Positions 51,700 through 61,917 of a stretch of 64,000 bases of DNA are shown here, piece by piece. The translations under genes were made by a program, and so were the position numbers. Every line of letters starts with the position of its first letter. Within the stretch, counting starts at the first letter, position 1. The DNA is from Pisolithus tinctorius (taxonomy: Eukaryota; Basidiomycota; Agaricomycetes; Boletales; Pisolithaceae), in NCBI GenBank assembly GCA_024663395.1, contig JANFAH010000064.1, positions 186,001 to 250,000 of the forward strand. The letters run 5' to 3'. The notes below the pieces were generated by a model. The model did no database searches, was not told where the DNA came from, and was given only the letters and a program-made list of their open reading frames with translations.

Positions 51700-53543
51700 C
51701 ACGAATTAGAGAGCGGGTTTTCAGAGATCAAGAACGATTCACTGACTTTCGAACATGTGACTACAAGATATCGTCGTTGCTGAACAGATGGTTATGTAGT
51801 TGTATCGCCGATAGGGGAAAGAAATGACAAAACGACAAAACTATGTGAGTAGCAAGGTCACGTTACTTGTTCCAAAGACGTTGAACGCCTTGCGATATGG
51901 GCCGAACAATTCGCGCGGGGAGACCGAGGATCGCAGCCGCAGTCATGCGATAGCAAGGAAAACAGATCCGAAATATGCATATATCAAAGATCACAGGACA
52001 GAAATGCAGTGTGGCAAGGACGAGGCGTGTTCGGAACTTCGCATCATACACCTGCGCTTCTAACAATAAGCTGAAGTGTGGTGGTACGAAGCGCAGCCGC
52101 GGACGAAACTGTGTTCTGCTTGGAAAGTTTAAAAATGGATGAGAACGCGCTATACAAATGGAGACGGAAGCTAATAATAATATGCTACTGAGTGATTCTC
52201 AAAAATGAACGGATGCATGTTAGATGAGCTTCCTGGGATGGGAAAATGGTGTAGTACAGGCAACACGACCCGGGAGTGCCAGGGTTCCGTCATACTCATA
52301 GTCGGTCATATACCTACATCAGGTTCGGTCATTTTGCAAACACCTTGTGATATCCGCGGAAGGCGGCCTTGAGTCACAAGAACGAGTTCAGGAGGGTGGG
52401 ATGCGGAGCAAGTCTCGCTCTAGACTCCCGCGACCATGACAGAATCGATAGATGGGTTCTTGGTTATCTTCAACTGTGCCTAGAAGTTCAAATCCGGGAT
52501 TTCGATATGTACCATAATCAACGATTGTGACCAGCCTTGGAATGATGTTGATAGGCGGGTATGCGGAAACATGAAATTGTACATGAGCGTCATACCAGGT
52601 CAGCACGTCGGAATTTAGCCACGGTCGTGGATGTACTCGAAAAGATCCCGTTGCCGAGGACTTTTTTCATTTTATGCAGTAAGATATGTGGGGTTGTTCT
52701 ATTAGAGTTATCATACGATGCGGCTCACCTTGGTTTGAAGTGGCTTAAAACATTTGCCTGATTAGTAATCTGTACCCGACTACGGCTGCAGTGGTGCCGT
52801 GCTTGTTAGAACTTGCTACGTGCAAGATGGAAATTGGGCAGTCTGCTGTGGCTGGCTGATCGTTTGCGCGAGGTCATTGCCGAGTCTTGCTTGAGATGAT
52901 CGGAGAATGTCAAACGAGATTCGGACACCCCCATTGTCTGACACGTGTAACTTGACTGCAGCAGTTGGATTCCGATGCTGCAGACTACGTGTAACTTTGC
53001 TGATGGCCACTCACTGGCGGGGAACTGACTACCGCTTGTGTCTGACTCGGACATCGCCCTCAGAGCTAGGGGTTCTCACAGAGTTGCGACTTTCGGAATG
53101 CAGGTTCTCTTGCACCCCCCATGCGTTCTCCAGTGGTAATATTTTTGGCATATTCGTGAGTTCTTTATTTGTACAGAAGCTTACAGCTGAACCAGTCCCC
53201 GACATGTTGTGCACTCCACCCAGCGCTGTGTCACCCGAGAATCTGGGGTCGTGCTTTGATGTTCGGAAACGGAGCACGGTTCACGTGTAGTTCTCCTGGG
53301 TTTTCCATGAGACGCTTTCAATATGGTATACCGAGGTTTCTCCTACACTGGCTGCGTCCGTGCCGCTTTCCTTCTCCGTGAACATCCACCATTTGCTGTG
53401 AAACAAACATTACCCTACATGGGATGTGGATATTCGATCCGACAAGGTATGGCTAATAAAAGGCTTGACATACTGTCCGTGGCTTTACTCCCCCAGCCTG
53501 GTCTTGTTCGGTCACCGGCATCCCTCAACTACCAGTAACGAGC
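51700..53543. other. 1.8-kb region with no recognised gene
   Basis: No family, start/stop/splice chain, tRNA or obvious repeat was recognised. Short frames occur on both strands (for example minus 52388-52606, plus 52907-53290), but none shows conserved residues. The right part should hold the TmpA-like promoter, the left part the unresolved MOG1 5' end. A degraded gene is possible. Confidence 0.45.
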
Positions 53544-55749
53544 ATGTCCTGCGCACCCTATGGCGATGCTGAAAAGGGGACGCTAGAGATCACTTCTCCC
53601 CAGGTCACTGTTGGCCACGACTTGACAAATGAAAAGAAGCCCATCGAAATTGACGTCTTTCCTGTCCGGTCTCTCAAGAGGGATGCTCCAGTGCTGGCTT
53701 CAAAGCCTCCCGCTCGTCTGCCAAAACCTGAGAAGATCAAAGCTTCCAACTACGTTCTCTTCATTATCTGGTATAACGCATACCGGTCGGTACGAACGAT
53801 TCAAGGCTTCTTTCCACTATTCTGAGCACCCGTAGGCGGTTTTTCACTGTCGTGTTTACCCTCAATTTCGTTGGACTTGGTTTTGCCATAGCTGATCTCT
53901 GGCCCTATGCAAAGAAGTATCCTGGTGCACTGGTCCTTGGTAACCTGAACTTCGCCGTGCTTATGCGCAACGAAGTGTTCGGTCGCATCTTGTATCTATT
54001 TGTCAATACGTGCTTTGCCAAGGTTAGTCCGCCTATTTGGACGGGCCTTGGTACGCAGGAAATGACGCAGGCACTATGAGTAGTGGACACCTCTTTGGTT
54101 TCGCCTGGGATGCACGTCAGCTCTGCAGGTGTGCTACAACTGTCATAGGACATTTGCCACGACACTCACAGGTTTCATACCAGCATCTGGGAGGGATTCA
54201 TAGTTCATGCGCCGTCTCAGGCATAGCGTGGTTTATTCTCATGCTTGTCAACCAATACAACGCAAGGCATCTATACGATAGCTCTGTCCTCGTATTTGGT
54301 GTCATTACAGTCATCTTGTTATTTATCACGCTGCTTGCAGGATTGCCATGGGTTCGTAACACTCACCACAAGCGAGTATCTATTGTTCCCTTCACACTTT
54401 TGTTGCTTACTTGTAAATTCTCTCACTGCAGTGTCTTTGAACGCAGCCATCGGTTTTTTGGATGGTCCGCTCTGATCTCAACTTGGGTCCACACGCTTGT
54501 GTCCAATTTACACGATGTAGCCGACGGAAGGTGGGGTCATACTGTTATCTATGTCATCCGTCAACAAACCTTCTGGTATAATATGAGTACGACTGTCTTG
54601 TGAGTATAATCCCTCTGTTTCTGCCGGCGTGTCCAAAAAATAATCTTTCTCAGTATTTTCTTACCTTGGTTTTGCACAAGGAAGGTACGAGTAGATGTCG
54701 AACTCGCAAGCGTTCTCTGGATTAAAGTCACTCCGGAAAGTGAATTAAACTTTGTCAGCCCTCCCCAAAGGTAGCTGTGCTTCGTTTTGAACGTGGGATG
54801 CAACAGGGCCTTCTCGCCCGTATCAGTCGCACTGCTATCATGGAGTACCATGCCTTTGGCATCATCTCGTGTGTATTATTTCACACTGTCGACTTGGCTG
54901 CCTCTGATTTTTTTCAGTGAAGGAAAACACGCAAAGTATCATTACTTGATATGCGGTGTCCAAGGTTGTCCAGTTTCCCCCACGGAATATCTATGTGGTC
55001 CTCAAACATTTTTGTAGGTGACTTTACTAAAGGCCTGGTCAACAATCCTCCGAGAATGATCTGGACCCGTGAACTCAAGGTAAATCTACCCCGTACGTAG
55101 TCTTGCATTAGTTCATCACCACATGTGGTGCAGTTCGCCGGAGTCTCCAATACCTCAACATTATACAAGCGTGGCATCCGTATTTGCACGGGAACTGGTC
55201 TGGGTGCTGCCCTGTCCACTTGCATCCAGTCGCCTAACTGGTGAAAACTCGATTCATTTGTAGATCTGACGTGGCACTGATTAACGTTTATCTTCTTTGC
55301 AGGTACCTCATTTGGATTGGTATGCCAGCTTTACCTGTTGTTTGCCTCGCGTTGATACCGGAATTCCTGTCCATCAGGGTCGGATCAAGAGAAGACCTTT
55401 GGGCCAACTATTAGTGGTCTCATTCACCGGCACATAGGTCCGGAACGTCTTCTCCTGTGGGACAGCAAGGAGCGGGGTGGGCGTCCAGATACGATGAAGA
55501 TCTTGAGGGAAGCATATTATTATTGGCAGGCTGAAGGTACACCCATAACTTGCTGGCGATTATCGAGAGATATGCTGAGGTTGACCCAAGTGGTCTTCAT
55601 TACCTCTAATTACATTGGAAATGCAGAAATCCAGCAAGGGTGCAAGTCCCTTGGCATTCCAGCCTTTGGCACACTCTGGGACTTCGTAAGCCACACCGTT
55701 TACTCCTCCCCTAATCTACAATCCTGGCTTACATGCTTATTCTCAGTGA
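53544..55749 (+). CDS. TmpA-like integral membrane oxidoreductase (ferric-reductase-like fold)
   Basis: The protein starts MSCAPYGDAEKGTLEI at 53544, with a basic Lys/Pro-rich cytosolic segment. Membrane helices follow: YVLFIIWYNAYR, FFTVVFTLNFVGLGFAIADL, GALVLGNLNFAVLMRNEVFG, GGIHSSCAVSGIAWFI, VLVFGVITVILLFITLLAGL. Then come RNTHHxVFERSHRFFGW (paired His typical of this family) and a C-terminal FAD/NAD-binding-like part: MEYHAFGIISEGKHAKYHY, WTRELKFAGVSN, ICTGTGLGAALSTCIQSPNW, YLIWIGSDQEKTFG, RPDTMKILREAYYYWQAEVV, ending FGTLWDF. It resembles TmpA of Aspergillus nidulans and the membrane modules attached to some basidiomycete NRPS-like enzymes; here it stands alone. In my model the stop codon (55747-55749) sits at the very start of the last exon. 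Substrate unknown. Confidence 0.72.
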
Positions 55750-56239
55750 CCACGTGGTATGTTGATGGCTTCTGCTTCCGAAGGAGCACAGGCTTTGCTA
55801 CGCAACACCCATTCACATATACAAGCACTCGTGGAATTTACAAGTCTTCGCATGGATCTATGTACTTTCGGCTTTATCCGAAGTACAGATGCTTGTGTGG
55901 CTTCCCAAGGGAGAGGTTTTTTCTTCGCAACCTGTCCGTGTGGTGGTCGGCTTGGTATGTAGGAATTCAATTGGATATGCTTCACTTCCACCAGTCAGGT
56001 TTAAAGAGGGAGGGTCTGAATCGGTCCCTTTTTTTCACGGGATACGAGTAATGAATCATAGCATTTACCATATTGAGGCCCTTATCCTCGAGACAGGCGA
56101 AGGTGGTGAATACAACTACAAAACTGACGTGCCAAATGATGGGAGTGAAGATAGAGTCCAGAAGTGCTACGGGACTAAGTTGCAGTGATGTGTTCTCAAG
56201 TACTGCCTTTTAGAAGACAGGCGCACGGAGTGAACTGAG
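55750..56239. other. Convergent 3' flank, TmpA-like / ERI1-like
   Basis: About 490 bp between two convergent stop codons. Open frames here (55494-56051 tail, 55889-56188) show no conservation with the TmpA family and are probably 3' UTR. Confidence 0.4.
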
Positions 56240-57642
56240 TCAAAAGAAATGGTATTCCAACACCTCACCAGGCCTGCCCATCCAGCTCCATCTCCGGTTA
56301 GGGTTTATTGGTGTGTTCGGCTCCAAACGGATGCCACGACGAGCTAGCTCGATCAAGACGCGAGCAATGTTGCGTGTATCCTGTAGAACCGTGAGTATCG
56401 CAGACTTTAATGCCATAAACCAGTGCGCTGACATCCATTCCACAATGCTGCCTGCCTTGGAACTGGCCTAAACCCAGCACTCTCAGTTGCTGAGGTATGT
56501 TCAATGAACGAAAGTGATGAGCGGCTGCCAACTAAAAAGGGGTCACGATGACAGTTGTGGATTGTATAGGTGGTAAGTTATTCCGACATACCCTCGTCCG
56601 GGCCTGCAGACCATCAAATGGATCATGTGTTGCCACCCACACTGACACCAATCTACGGACATCAAGAACATCGCCTTTAAGCCATATCGGCATGGGGATC
56701 TGGTAAGGCGCAGAGCATGCGTTAAGTCGTTAGATCCCGGGCCGTTCCACGTTGGAAACTGACTTTCGATATGAAACATTGTTTTACTACAAAGTCCCTT
56801 ATGTCGAAAGGACCATCGCTGCACCAACAAATTCTCTGTAAAGTTCTCCCATTCTTGGGATCAACTAGCCCATGTTGGGCGAGAAATTTGGTGAACATCT
56901 TGAGAACCTTGGGAAAGGTGGGTGCAAAGTTGACCTGCGCCTGCGAGACAATTGGTCGGTATCATGAGGTTCCCGAAACGAAGGAGCGGGACAAACTTGG
57001 GTTATACCCGTCAATTCGGTACAGAATTCGGAGAGTTGTGGTCTCCAGGTGGGTTTGACAAAGCTGCGAAACTCATCTACGATCTCCAATTGGCTGGCCA
57101 TGCCTTTGGACGATTTATCTTTCCAGCGCAAAAGGCACACAGGCCATTCCTAAAAAGAAATATCGTACGATCAGAAGCATAAACAAGGAATACTGGTAAG
57201 CCAGACGGACGATGATTTCATTCGGCCAATCAAAGCCTGCGCCTTGTAGACAGGTCGCCTCGACGTCGAGGACAAGAAAAGCATCGTAAGGCTGCTTCAC
57301 GCGAGCAGCCTCTATTTGGGCAGTCCAGAAGGACAACTCCCTTGAGACTTTATGAGGGACCGCAGTAGGAAGCTGTGGTCGATCGGAAGTGGGCTGAATC
57401 TGTGGCTGGTAATACCGTGACACGGTGGGCATTTCGGCTTCTGGGGAAGGGGATTGGTGGTGGGTCTTCTGTGCTTGAAAAGACTGAGACGGCTTTAAAG
57501 AAATTGGCTTGGGGACTTCAGCAGGAACTTTCTGTGCGCAACTCCAGCGCCAGATGAGGGCTACAGCGAGGAATACAGCGGATACAGCAAAGAGGGGGCT
57601 CCAGGGCAGAAAAAGCGAGAAAGGGGGAAGAGGATCGGACAT
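56240..57642 (-). CDS. ERI1-like 3'-5' exonuclease (DEDDh) with N-terminal membrane anchor
   Basis: DEDDh exonucleases of the ERI1/3'hExo group trim small RNAs, histone mRNA and 5.8S rRNA ends. It starts MSDPLPPFSLFLPW at 57642 (an in-frame ATG at 57663 is also possible). A strongly hydrophobic stretch follows (FAVSAVFLAVALIW), then a Pro/Gln-rich linker. Exo I is YDAFLVLDVEATCLQGAG (Asp and Glu at about 57285-57270). Next are LSEFCTELTGITQ, AQVNFAPTFPKVLKMFTKFL, and Exo II WCSDGPFDIRDFV. Exo III across an intron is QHCGMDDTRNIARVLIELAR (His and Asp present), followed by GIRLEPNTPINPNRRWSW and a stop at 56240. All catalytic residues are visible. The anchor suggests an ER or organelle location, which is unusual for ERI1. 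Confidence 0.8.
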
Positions 57643-57914
57643 GAGGGGTGTCTCGAATGGCATGCAGTTGGCTTGCGGTGCCGGTCAACGCGTGTCCAGC
57701 TCATGTGTGCTCTTTGTTTTTCTTTTCTTCTGGGCCTGCCTCGTTGATAGAAGACCACAACCCATCGGCAGATGCCGAGTCCACACAGCAAGTAAGTCGT
57801 CAAGCGTCTTACCTCTCATACTGTGGATAACACGCTCGGTAAACAAAGAGGAGCAGGGGAAAGATATATTGATCTGAAATGGCCATACATAAAGACTATT
57901 CTTACACCACACCG
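57643..57914. other. Intergenic, ERI1-like promoter and left flank of the RSP5 pseudogene
   Basis: This short region carries the left copy of the 22-bp direct repeat (57757-57778). No coding exons were recognised. Confidence 0.45.
57757..57778 (+). repeat. 22-bp direct repeat, left copy
   Basis: The motif acaacccatcggcagatgcc plus ga is identical at 60023-60044. Weaker similarity continues for about 30 bp to the right (agtaa...gtc...cagc-like). The two copies bracket the RSP5 pseudogene and do not occur at the parental RSP5 locus. Confidence 0.75.
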
Positions 57915-59995
57915 AACGCCTCAAACTGATCCTTGACACGCTTTGAGATGTGATATTCGGCGATATAGTCAACATATTCTTTCTGGTTTTCCTCTGTGAC
58001 GTTGATTTCAACACCCACTGGCTTCAGCTTGGCAGTAACGAGTTGCCCTAAACGTTCCTCCGTTGTAGTGAACGTTTCGTCAATTGCATCCGTAATATTA
58101 TTCTCACTGTACGAAATTAAGTGAGGTCAAAGATGAAGAAAGAATTAAACGTACCACACCCAAGCGAGACCGTGGTAGAATTCTACGTCGACCGACTCTG
58201 AATCTGACAGTTTCTTTTTCAAAACCATCTTGTAGAAGCTAACAGTGAAGTAGACATCAACGGAGCGACGATGGAAAATTGAGAGACTAAGGCAACGCCC
58301 GATGATTGAAGTAATCCAAGTGTTCAGGATTGACCCCAGATGCGGGGTTAATCTGCCGAGTATAGTTGTCGCGCGCTAAGTATTCAAAAGCAGGAATAGA
58401 AAGGATCGAACATTTTATTAGAAAGGAGGAAAAAGAACTTCCTGGAAGGAGGCCAATCTGGGATGAGAAGACGACACCCACGTTATACCTGGAACGGTCG
58501 CTATGATCGAGACCATCCTCGCCATCAAACTTGATCATCAGTCGTTTCTTTAGGTCATTAGGTGTCTGCCTCGTGATCTCGGCGTAGCTGTCCTCGAAGG
58601 TATGATTACGTTGAACTTTAACTTGACAATTGCCAGTTTGCGCTCGCATAGTGGGCTGACTACGGGAACAATTGCATCCAAAGAAGAAGGGAGGTGCGGG
58701 CAATCCCATGTCGTTATTCGTGTTCTGGTCCACAAAATAGACACGGTGCGTGGTGGAAGTAAGACGAATCTCCCATCCGGAGGACAATGGACTGAGACAG
58801 TAGAATATTGGAGCCCTTGTCACGAACAGTTCGCCGACGAGGGTGTAACCAGGCTGTCGTGCGAGTGCTATGGTCGACACAATACAGTCGACCTTCTGAA
58901 GTGTACCTCTCCTCCACCCGGTTGGAAGACTGCCAGAGCCAATCATTGTAACCTGCAGCGATAGCGGTAGTTACTGCGCTGGGCAGTGCAGTGGTCGATG
59001 GTGTTGGGTGAGTGGTAGCTTGTGCATTAGCAACATCCACCATGTAATCAACCGGGAGACGACGGAAGCGCAGATCCCTAGCAGCATTGGTCTCGCTGTC
59101 TTGGACGACATGGTTAATACTCTGGTTGGGACAAGGTTTGTTCCAAGTCGTCATTCGCGTATTGTAATCAACAAAACATGTGCGCCCAAGGGGGTCAAGA
59201 CGGCGTTCCCAGCCAGGCAGAAGCGGCCCATTCTGATCCACAGTTGAATTGAAGTCCCCTTGTCGGACATAATCCGCTGATCTGGGTGAAATCCCTGAGG
59301 ATGACTGGCTAGTGTCAAAAGAGCCAACGTCACGTGGAGAGAGAGAAATGCCCCAGTCGTCCAGGCACGTTAGCAACATCGTGCACTTGCGAGGGTGGAA
59401 GGATCGAGACAGGCCAAGAGACGCTGGTTGAGAGGTATCTAATGAGCTTTCCATGGACCTCAAGGTTATCATTATCGTTAAACTTTTTGAGATCGGGAGT
59501 AAACATCTTTGAATGCGGGGAAGCCAACACCCATTCAGGCGTGTGTGTATTACCAGGCAAAAGGCTCACCATGACTACCGAGATCGAGATCTAGGACATC
59601 ACTGATCCGCACGTTGACTACGCCAAGGAAACCCTGGTCGCGTCTCTTGAATTTGCGCTGATCCAATATCTGAACGACAACAAACAGAAGACTCTTTGAC
59701 AATTCTATTCAGTTGAGATTTGAGAGATAACGATGGTATCGAGTAAAGCTTCACAAATCACATGTCAAAGCTTCCGTTTCATCAAGGATTAGGAGTTGTC
59801 TTGATAATGCGCGTCGTATGCATCTGGAAAGCGGAAGGCGCCTCGTTTAGAGAGCCCGTCGGCAGTGACGAGTGAGTTGCAATAGGCATTCAGAAATAGA
59901 CTCGACGAGTAACAAGACCCACCCGTTACCCTGACTTTCTTCGCGTTGTAAGGAAAAGGATGCTCACAGAGAGTGGCCATCGGACAAAGCGAAAT
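57915..59995 (-). pseudogene. Decayed partial duplicate of RSP5
   Basis: Collinear with the RSP5 gene from about 46146 to 48600, same strand, about 11.5 kb away. It keeps intron sequences, so it arose by DNA duplication and not from mRNA. It starts in the C2 region (with a deletion of about 45 bp near 59815 relative to the parent), keeps WW1 ([20 protein letters not shown], with a Tyr-to-Cys change), and has damaged WW2 and WW3; in WW3 a deletion shifts the frame and removes the second Trp. It retains the start of HECT ([20 protein letters not shown], where the parent has DYGGLSR). It stops before the HECT C-lobe, so the catalytic Cys is absent. Several frameshifts and stops make it non-functional as a ligase. 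Confidence 0.9.
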
Positions 59996-60022
59996 GTCGT
60001 CTTTTCCGCTGGGCCACTGTAG

Positions 60023-60044
60023 ACAACCCATCGGCAGATGCCGA
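60023..60044 (+). repeat. 22-bp direct repeat, right copy
   Basis: Perfect match to 57757-57778, about 30 bp beyond the right end of RSP5 homology and 72 bp upstream of the CMS1 start. It may be the original sequence of the CMS1 promoter, duplicated when the RSP5 fragment inserted. Confidence 0.75.
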
Positions 60045-60115
60045 ACACAAACCGGAAGTAAAAAAGTCATACAGCAACCGGTCGAGCATACATCAGTCTG
60101 GCAGCAGCGCCAACG

Positions 60116-61225
60116 ATGAGTGCGCACCACCGTGGCGATGACTTGGAGGACGACTACGTGCCAGATGATCTGGTAGCATCATCTGGGGAAGAAGAGGATG
60201 CTCTCGCGTCACACGTTCCTGCCAGTGACGACATTGGCGGCCTTCTGAGCGCGGACGAGGACGCGGAGCAAGAGTCAGCCGCACTAGCAAAGAGAAAGCG
60301 GAGAGAAAAGGAAAAGGAAAGGAAGGCCAAAGTGGGTCGATACGCTTAGCAGTAGAGCACAACCCTCACAGGACGTTTCTCATTCTCCAGAAGAGAAAAC
60401 TGGTGGAAACCAGAGACGACGACGAGGCCCCGTCAGTGGCAGCACAACCTCCACACGAACTCACTGGCTATTTATCCTCCATTCAAGCCAAGGCATTCCC
60501 TGCCAAGTCTACACTGGAGCTTCTGGATATATCTATTCCAGGTGAGCTACGAGGGTCTGGCCTTTCTCTCCTAGGTTTTGATTGAACCACTAGATAGAAA
60601 CCTCAATTGTGGACACGACATCATGGACGGAATCGAGGTCATTGGACCGTCTAGTCGAATTCATCATCAAAGGTACATTGCCCAATGCTAGTCCTCCTCG
60701 ACAACAAATCTCTGGTACTTCTCTACAGTCCTTCCACCTCTTCACAAGAGGCTACGGCAGCGGCCGAAAGCCTCTGGCTCACCGACGTTGCTATTCATAG
60801 CTGGTGCTGCCTTGCGGGTGGCGGATATCACCAGAGTTCTCAAGGATAGGAAACTCCGTGGTGAGAAGGGTGGGGACGTTGCTAAGTTGTTTGCCAGACA
60901 CATAAAGTTGGAAGAGCATGTTACCTATCTCAGACGGACAAAGATAGGTAGTGCTGCTGGCACGCCGGCAAGAGTTGGCAAATTACTCTGTGAAACAGGT
61001 AAGGGTTCCCAGCAAATATGAAATGTATTGTGCTCAAAGTTCCCAGACGCCCTTTCCGTGGCCCAGCTGACGCACATCATGTTGGATGTCTCTTATCAAG
61101 ATGCGAAGAAACGCAATCTATTTGACATACCGGAAACTCGCGATGAAGTTATCCGCTCTGTTCTTGGGGCACCGAAACTGCTCCAAGGCATCAAGGAAGG
61201 AAGGATCCAGGTCGTCTTGTTTTAG
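60116..61225 (+). CDS. CMS1: CMS1 (90S pre-ribosome / U3 snoRNP-associated protein)
   Basis: Nucleolar factor of the small-subunit processome; CMSS1 in animals. It starts MSAHHRGDDLEDDYVPDDL, with an acidic N-terminus followed by a Lys/Arg-rich stretch (AKRKRREKEKERKAK). The conserved helicase-like core, over several exons, reads ELTGYLSSIQAKAFP, SPTLLFIAGAALRVADITRV, VAKLFARHIKLEEHVTYLRR, TKIGSAAGTPARVGKLLC, LTHIMLDVSYQDAKKRNLFD, and ends IKEGRIQVVLF. Length (about 300 aa) and the final VVLF fit the family. About five introns. Its promoter abuts the RSP5 pseudogene insertion. Confidence 0.88.
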
Positions 61226-61304
61226 CGGGCGACTACTGCAATACATATTTGGTCTCGTCACATACATAATGCGGCTGCCCGGTGGAAAAGTAGTGTAGCA
61301 ATTG

Positions 61305-61782
61305 TTAAAATCCCTTCGGGTTGACTCTCAGCGTCAACTAGAGGGCTTGTCAACATCAGCACGAAAAGTATAAAGGCGTAAATACCGACTCTTGTCCACT
61401 TCGGCACCTTGTGAATGCCCTTACGATAGCCGCTAGAGGTAGGGCTGAATACCGTGTACTTGTCCCGCGGGTGCATTTCATGCTCTTTGGGAAGTTGCAG
61501 TGCACGGTCCTGATGGGAAACAAACCATGGGTACGGTGGAGAAAGCAGTTCACGACGGAACATACCAAGGCATTGCATTGGATGCCGCTTTCCCGGACGG
61601 CTTCAATGACCGCGTCAACTCTCTTCAACCGCGCACGGGCATTTGCTTTCCTTGTTGGTGACAGTTTCCATGGTACTTTCCTGTCGAATTATTAGAGAGT
61701 TTGATGAACAACAGAAAGCAAATATACGATACCAAAGCAAACCGCCAGACGAGACGGACGTTGGACGAAACGCACCCAACAT
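61305..61782 (-). CDS. MRPL31: Mitochondrial large-subunit ribosomal protein mL60 (MRPL31)
   Basis: A fungal mitoribosome-specific protein. Four exons give about 105 aa: MLGAFRPTSVSSGGLLW from 61782, KVPWKLSPTRKANARARLKR with VDAVIEAVRESGIQ, then PKEHEMHPRDKYTVFSPTSS with GYRKGIHKVPKWTR, then LTLRVNPKGF, with the stop at 61305-61307. The C-terminal YRKGIHKVPKWT block is the signature of yeast Mrpl31. It is divergent from SF3A1, with 135 bp between start codons, and convergent with CMS1, with 79 bp between stops. Confidence 0.85.
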
Positions 61783-61917
61783 GTGTGGTCGGAGGCGGAG
61801 GACAGGCTGGCGGGAACCAATGCCGGCTTCCCATTTCAAACTCCGACTGCCGAGCTCTTTGTGGTACAACCGACAGGGACACGCCTTCGACGATCTCAGC
61901 GACAGCCATGGCAGTGG
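61783..61917. promoter_or_regulatory. 135-bp divergent promoter, mL60 / SF3A1
   Basis: Both start codons flank this short gap, so one compact bidirectional promoter must serve a mitoribosomal and a splicing gene. No TATA element is visible. Confidence 0.5.

Noticed and set aside
52486..52495. tRNA B-box-like gttcaaatcc
   Set aside because: The flanking five bases on each side do not pair as a T-stem and no A-box or acceptor stem is present.
57915..59995. Second functional RSP5 paralogue
   Set aside because: It lacks the 5' C2 part and the catalytic HECT C-lobe, and has frameshifts in the WW region.
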